The notes under the pieces: generated by a model
The model's input: the letters and a program-made list of their open reading frames with translations, nothing else
What the model was told of the DNA's origin: nothing
Database searches by the model: none
Translations under genes and position numbers: made by a program
Assembly: GCF_024343615.1 (NCBI RefSeq)
Contig: NZ_RJUB01000003.1
Location: forward strand, 1 to 64,000
Length of the DNA: 64,000 nucleotides
From: Ferruginibacter sp. HRS2-29
GTDB lineage: Bacteria > Bacteroidota > Bacteroidia > Chitinophagales > Chitinophagaceae
Direction: 5' to 3'
In this document: positions 59,889 through 64,000 of the stretch, in pieces
Layout of the letters: each line of letters begins with the position of its first letter
How positions within the stretch are numbered: the stretch's first letter is position 1

Positions 59889-62468
59889 ATGAAGAAAATA
59901 TTCATGCTCATCACCACACTCGTAACTGCTTTCACGGTTTATGCACAAATGCCTTCAGCGCCAATGAGCGGTATGCAGGGCATGCCTGCAACCGGGCATT
60001 TGTATGGCAAATTAACAGATAACGCAGGAAAACCCGTAGGAGAAGCAACCGTGCTTCTGATGGAAAACAGGTTTGATTCTGCAACCGCGAAAACAAAACA
60101 ATTATTATTCAAAAGTATCATTACACAAGCGAACGGAGATTTCAGCTTTGAAGATGTGCCGATGCGCAGTGATTATACTTTGAAGATCAGCAGTACCGGT
60201 TATGCCAGTTATGACCAGACTGTTTCCTTTAAACCCGATGGCCCATCTGCAAAATTTTCCACTGACAAAGATCTTGGCAAAATAAAACTCACCAGCGATG
60301 TAAAAGAATTGCAATCCATTACGGTAGTATCTTCATCGCCGACTATCAGATTGAATGCTGATAAAAAAATATTCAATGTAGAAAAAAATATCATGAGCGC
60401 CGGTGGAACCGGTGTGGATGTGATGCGGAATGTGCCTTCGGTCAATGTTGACATAGACGGTAACATCACCATGCGCAACAGCGCTCCGCAATTGCTGGTG
60501 GATGGCAGGCCAACCACGCTCACACTCGATCAGATACCCGCAGATGCGATTGAAAGTGTTGAAGTGATCTCAAATCCTTCAGCAAAATACGATGCTTCCG
60601 GCGGCGGCGCAGGTATATTGAACATCGTTTTGAAGAAAAATAAAAAAACGGGATACAACGGAAATGTAAGAGCGGGGATCGATAAGCGTGGTGCATTAAA
60701 TGGCGGTGCAGATTTTAATGTGCGCCAGAATAAAATAAATTTCAGCGCCTCCGTTTTTGGCAACCAGATGAAAGATCGTACTAAAGGTACGACAACCCGT
60801 ACCAGTTTGCTCGATGATCCGCAGACTGTAGTATCGCAGGACAATTACAATAAAAACAAAGGTGGTTTTATCTTTGCGAAAACGGGCGTTGATTATTTTG
60901 CTACCAACCGGACCACGCTTTCCCTTTCGGGCATAAAAGTTCATGGAGAATTCAATCCGCTGGAGTCTATCAATATCAACACCGACAGCATCTATAATTC
61001 GTACAAATCAAATACTTTGAGCCAGCGCACCACCAGCGGTTCACGTGAATTCAACGGCCAGGGAATTGTGTTTGGCTTCAAACATATTTTTCCGAAAGAT
61101 GGGGAGGAAATGACAGTCGACGCGAATTATTTCGGCGGAAAGAACACCAACAGTTCTTTGTATACTACCAATTACCTCTCCAGTACAGGCAGCCTGGCCA
61201 GCCAGGAATTGCAGACACAAAATGGCTATGGCAGTGATAAGAATTTTGTGATACAAACAGATTACACGCTACCCATATCAAAAAATCTGAAACTGGAAGT
61301 CGGTGCCAGAGCCGCTATCAGGAGCAGGACAAATGTGCTCGACAATTATTTATATAGTGATAGCGCAAAAGATTATCTATTGATCCCTTCCGCTACAAGT
61401 CACTATAAAAACACCGACAACGTATACGCCGCTTACGCCACTTTAAGCAGCACCATCAAAAACTTCAGCTACAAGATCGGTTTGCGTGCGGAAAGTTCCA
61501 ATTACACCGGCACATTGAATACCACTGGTGAAAAGTTCAAAAACAGTTACCCGGTAAGTCTGTTTCCCTCTGTTTTCTTAAGTCAGAAATTGAATAACAA
61601 GCAGGAACTTCAATTAAGTTACAGCCGCAGGGTGAACAGACCAAACTTTTTCCAACTGATCCCTTTTACTGATTACACCGATAAATTGAACATCACCCGT
61701 GGTAATCCGAACCTCGTTCCGGAATTCACACAATCGCTGGAATTATCTTACCTGAAGACTTTCAAAGGAAATAATACTTTACTGGCATCGGTATATTATA
61801 AACATACCGACAACCTGATCACCCGTTACCTGACCCAGGAAGTGGATCCGGTAAGCGGTAATACAGAACTGATCAACAGTTATATCAATGCCAATTCAAG
61901 TTATGCTGCCGGTACGGAACTAACGATGGTCAATAATCTTACAAAATGGTGGGATATTAGCACCAACCTGAATTTCTACAATTCAAAAGTGAATACGGAT
62001 AACGTGACCGCTGTTTCGCAGGATGCATTGTGGAGTATGTTTGGGAAATTCAACAGTAATTTCAAATTGCCTTCCAACTTTGCTATACAGCTGACCACTA
62101 CTTATCAATCGAAAACCAACCTGCCGGTAAACACAGGCAGTAGTATGGGTGGCAACCCGATGGGACAAAGCCAGAGTTCTTCACAGGGATATATCAAATC
62201 ATCCTGGGGGATGGATATAGCGTTCAAGAAAAGTTTTATGAAAAACAATGCCGCCTCTGTTTCGTTGAGTGTGAGCGATATCTTCAGGACCCGCATCAAC
62301 ACCCAATATTCGAGCAGCGATTATTTTGTGCAAACCTACAGCAGGTTACGTGACCCGCAGATGGTAAGGCTCACATTGGCTTACAAATTTGGAAAAGTGG
62401 ATGCTTCTCTATTTAAGAGAAAAAGCAACGGAGTAAATATAAATGCAACTGAAAGTATTCAGCAATAG
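59889..62468 (+). CDS. Outer-membrane beta-barrel receptor (OMP_b-brl_3, TonB-receptor type)
   Basis: This 859-residue protein has a signal peptide ending in VYA, followed by a Met-rich stretch QMPSAPMSGMQGMPATG (about 20-36). A carboxypeptidase-regulatory-like domain (GKLTDNAGKPVGEATVLL, about 38-120) and a plug-like region (VDVMRNVPSVNVDIDGNITM, then IESVEVISNPSAKYDASGGG) follow. A long barrel of the OMP_b-brl_3 family ends near LAYKFGKVDASLF. It transports or binds an unknown ligand, and no SusD-like lipoprotein is linked. Its promoter carries the operator-like motif of the kinase 2 operon. A terminator follows. Confidence 0.9.
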   Translation: MKKIFMLITTLVTAFTVYAQMPSAPMSGMQGMPATGHLYGKLTDNAGKPVGEATVLLMENRFDSATAKTKQLLFKSIITQANGDFSFEDVPMRSDYTLKISSTGYASYDQTVSFKPDGPSAKFSTDKDLGKIKLTSDVKELQSITVVSSSPTIRLNADKKIFNVEKNIMSAGGTGVDVMRNVPSVNVDIDGNITMRNSAPQLLVDGRPTTLTLDQIPADAIESVEVISNPSAKYDASGGGAGILNIVLKKNKKTGYNGNVRAGIDKRGALNGGADFNVRQNKINFSASVFGNQMKDRTKGTTTRTSLLDDPQTVVSQDNYNKNKGGFIFAKTGVDYFATNRTTLSLSGIKVHGEFNPLESININTDSIYNSYKSNTLSQRTTSGSREFNGQGIVFGFKHIFPKDGEEMTVDANYFGGKNTNSSLYTTNYLSSTGSLASQELQTQNGYGSDKNFVIQTDYTLPISKNLKLEVGARAAIRSRTNVLDNYLYSDSAKDYLLIPSATSHYKNTDNVYAAYATLSSTIKNFSYKIGLRAESSNYTGTLNTTGEKFKNSYPVSLFPSVFLSQKLNNKQELQLSYSRRVNRPNFFQLIPFTDYTDKLNITRGNPNLVPEFTQSLELSYLKTFKGNNTLLASVYYKHTDNLITRYLTQEVDPVSGNTELINSYINANSSYAAGTELTMVNNLTKWWDISTNLNFYNSKVNTDNVTAVSQDALWSMFGKFNSNFKLPSNFAIQLTTTYQSKTNLPVNTGSSMGGNPMGQSQSSSQGYIKSSWGMDIAFKKSFMKNNAASVSLSVSDIFRTRINTQYSSSDYFVQTYSRLRDPQMVRLTLAYKFGKVDASLFKRKSNGVNINATESIQQ

Positions 62469-62513
62469 AAATTGCAAATAAAAAAGTAGTTTTCATGAAT
62501 GGGGATTAAGAGT

Positions 62514-62544
62514 AGTCATGTCGGTTTTCCGGCATGACTTTTTT
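62514..62544 (+). terminator. Rho-independent terminator of the receptor gene
   Basis: An 11-bp stem with one G-T pair (62514-62524/62529-62539), loop TTTT, then six T. It lies 46 bp after the stop at 62468. Confidence 0.85.
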
Positions 62545-62558
62545 AATTAATTACGGGC

Positions 62559-62802
62559 TGCGGGTGACCGGTTAATTGATCGTTTGCGAAGGGAGACGGG
62601 AAGTTCATATATGATCTGTCCCTTCTTATGTGGACAGAGTTTTTAAACCGCAGAGAACAAGAGGGAGCAGAGTTTTCGCAGAGCCTGCAAATATTGGTCT
62701 GCGAAAACTCTGCTCCCTCTTGTTCTCCGCGGTGAAGATATCTTCGCTAATTATAAAGCAACAGAAGACAACCGAAATTGCTACCGAAACTCCGGTCACG
62801 CA
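62559..62802. repeat. Composite nested inverted repeat, copy 2
   Basis: Outer arms TGCGGGTGACCGG (62559-62571) and CCGGTCACGCA (62792-62802) pair with a 2-nt bulge. The inner hairpin has 36-nt arms and one mismatch (62647-62682/62698-62733), loop GCCTGCAAATATTGG. It is homologous to 44299-44569 over most of its length; in the outer stem both arms changed together (GACGGG/CCCGTC versus GACCGG/CCGGTC). With the terminator it fills the 341-bp gap 62469-62809; no gene was seen. Confidence 0.9.
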
Positions 62803-62809
62803 CAACTCC

Positions 62810-63583
62810 CTATTTCTTCTTGTGTGAAAATAACCACGGCAAAAGTTCGGGCTCAGCAAATGTTGCATCCCAACTGTTGTGGTTCGCTTCCGGATATACC
62901 GTCATTTTAACTTCGGCATTGAGTTTCAGCAAAGCTTCGGCCATATCGAGCGAATATTTCGGCGGCACTACATCGTCTTTTGCACCATGAAATAACCATA
63001 GGGGAATATTTTTTATTTTTCTTGCAGTTTTGGGATTTGCGCCGCCACAGATAGAAAATGCTGCCGCAAAAAATTTCGGGTTACGCCTTAACAATTCCAA
63101 GGTACCCATTCCGCCCATGGATAATCCGCCGACGTATATCTTATTGCGCTGAACAGGATATACATTTATCAGGTCACGCATGAGATATTCGAGTAGCGCC
63201 ATAGAAACTGTTGGCGCACCTGCTTCCAAAAATTTGAACACGCGGGGTGTATCTTCCGAAACAGGTAATTGCACATTGCTCCAGAAGCTGTTATCAGGGC
63301 ACTGCGGAAACACTACGATCGCCGGGAACTTTGTGCGGTTACTATCAGCTAAAAATAATTTGCTGCCATGTACCAACTGAGCTTCATTATCATTTCCTCT
63401 TTCGCCCGAGCCATGAAGAAAAATGACCATCGGGTATCTTTTACCGGGATCGTAATTTTTGGGAAGCAGAATGCGGTAAGGTAAAGTATCGCCGTTCCCG
63501 ATAAACATTTTTTTCTGAAAGAGACTATCCTGCGCCTGCAATACGAATGGAAAAATAAAAAGTACCAATAACAATTTCTTCAT
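62810..63583 (-). CDS. Secreted alpha/beta-hydrolase (esterase)
   Basis: The 257-residue protein has a signal peptide ending in LQAQ and then the alpha/beta-hydrolase frame: VIFLHGSGERGNDN (oxyanion region), nucleophile S155 in YVGGLSMGGMGTLE, then D203/D204 in FHGAKDDVVPP and H235 in PEANHNSWD. It fits the phospholipase/carboxylesterase or polyhydroxybutyrate-depolymerase-like group that removes ester groups from polymers. It lies 8 bp after a GH3 beta-glucosidase gene, so it likely acts with it on a decorated plant or fungal glycan. Confidence 0.88.
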   Translation of the reverse strand: MKKLLLVLFIFPFVLQAQDSLFQKKMFIGNGDTLPYRILLPKNYDPGKRYPMVIFLHGSGERGNDNEAQLVHGSKLFLADSNRTKFPAIVVFPQCPDNSFWSNVQLPVSEDTPRVFKFLEAGAPTVSMALLEYLMRDLINVYPVQRNKIYVGGLSMGGMGTLELLRRNPKFFAAAFSICGGANPKTARKIKNIPLWLFHGAKDDVVPPKYSLDMAEALLKLNAEVKMTVYPEANHNSWDATFAEPELLPWLFSHKKK

Positions 63584-63591
63584 GCGGATGA

Positions 63592-64000
63592 TTATTTTAT
63601 CAGTTTAAAATCTGTTTCTTTAACATTATCACTATTCGTGCCAATGAACAATTTAAAATCACCAGGCTCTGCTACATATTTCAATTGGTCGTTATAAAAC
63701 TTAAGGTCTTCAACAGTCAGTGTAAAACTGACCGTCTTCGTTTCTCCTTTTTTGAAAAATATTTTTTGGAATTTTTTCAACTCTTTTACAGGTCTGCTTA
63801 CACTTGCGGCAAGATCGCGGATGTAGAGCTGCACTGTTTCTTCGCCATCGGCATTGCCCGTATTTGTTACGGATATGTCCGCAACCAGTTTACCTGATGA
63901 ATTGATGGTTGTTTTATTAAGCTTTATATCACCATAAGAAAAACCGGTATAACTAAGTCCGTACCCGAACGGGTAAGCCGGGCTGTTACGCAGATCGATA
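63592..64000 (-). CDS. Glycoside hydrolase family 3 beta-glucosidase, C-terminal part
   Basis: Only the last 136 residues are in the window. The segment PAYPFGYGLSYTGFSYGDI is the hallmark that joins the GH3 C-terminal domain to the fibronectin-type-III-like domain, and VQLYIRDLAASVSRPVKELKKF continues that domain. The catalytic domain lies beyond the right edge. It is upstream of, and co-directional with, the secreted esterase, so the pair probably serves polysaccharide or glycoside use. Confidence 0.92.
   Translation of the reverse strand, partial: IDLRNSPAYPFGYGLSYTGFSYGDIKLNKTTINSSGKLVADISVTNTGNADGEETVQLYIRDLAASVSRPVKELKKFQKIFFKKGETKTVSFTLTVEDLKFYNDQLKYVAEPGDFKLFIGTNSDNVKETDFKLIK

Noticed and set aside
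1..64000. tRNA, rRNA or known riboswitch
   Set aside because: I scanned the longer gaps by eye for the T-loop GGTTCRA and for familiar riboswitch cores and found no convincing case; a covariance search would be decisive.

Overview
The window reads as a chromosomal segment of a Bacteroidota bacterium, most likely family Chitinophagaceae. The evidence is a SusC/SusD pair, a PKD/Ig-repeat surface protein of the gliding/type IX secretion type, LytTR and HisKA_3 two-component pairs, DUF4270, DUF4907, DUF6520 and DUF6580 families, a bacillithiol protein (YtxJ), and promoters of the Bacteroidota type (TTTG, about 19 bp, TAnnTTTG) with few Shine-Dalgarno sites. No rRNA, tRNA or CRISPR array was seen.

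Layout. 1-2772 (-) is a large secreted repeat protein that runs off the left edge. 3294-9536 is a signalling block: a LuxR-type regulator facing a three-gene phosphorelay (PAS kinase, Rcp1-like receiver, REC-PAS-HisKA_3 kinase). 10023-11739 holds small proteins, including a MauE/DoxX membrane protein with a DUF6520 peptide. 11799-17258 (-) is a TlpA-SusC-SusD operon, preceded by two tiny proteins resembling only sigma region 2. 18492-20884 is an AT-rich module (XRE regulator, PD-(D/E)XK nuclease, ImmA/IrrE peptidase, membrane protein) whose last three genes are bracketed by two copies of a double-hairpin repeat. 21138-26698 holds a YjdM/PhnA protein, a tandem hairpin array, a second two-component operon, a wrecked amine oxidase and a frameshifted GAF kinase. 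26871-32312 has housekeeping and envelope genes plus LigD. 32554-39288 is a TetR-linked RND efflux operon. 39556-51173 is mostly housekeeping (acyl-CoA carboxylase, RNase H, YraN, XerD, exonuclease, glycosyltransferase, YtxJ). 51237-62468 is a coherent cluster: two LytS/LytTR pairs, an orphan LytTR protein, an outer-membrane protein, DUF4270, Kelch and DUF4907 lipoproteins and a large outer-membrane beta-barrel receptor. 62810-64000 (-) is an esterase and the end of a GH3 beta-glucosidase.

Two things stand out. First, the 51-62 kb cluster carries direct repeats with exactly 21-bp periodicity, as expected for LytTR sites, and a 12-bp element shared by the second kinase promoter and the receptor promoter. 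This points to one regulated envelope system. Second, the intergenic DNA is full of long, multi-branched inverted repeats. Several related copies differ by compensatory changes in both arms. Some supply the stop codons of neighbouring genes, and one sits exactly at the break of a truncated gene.
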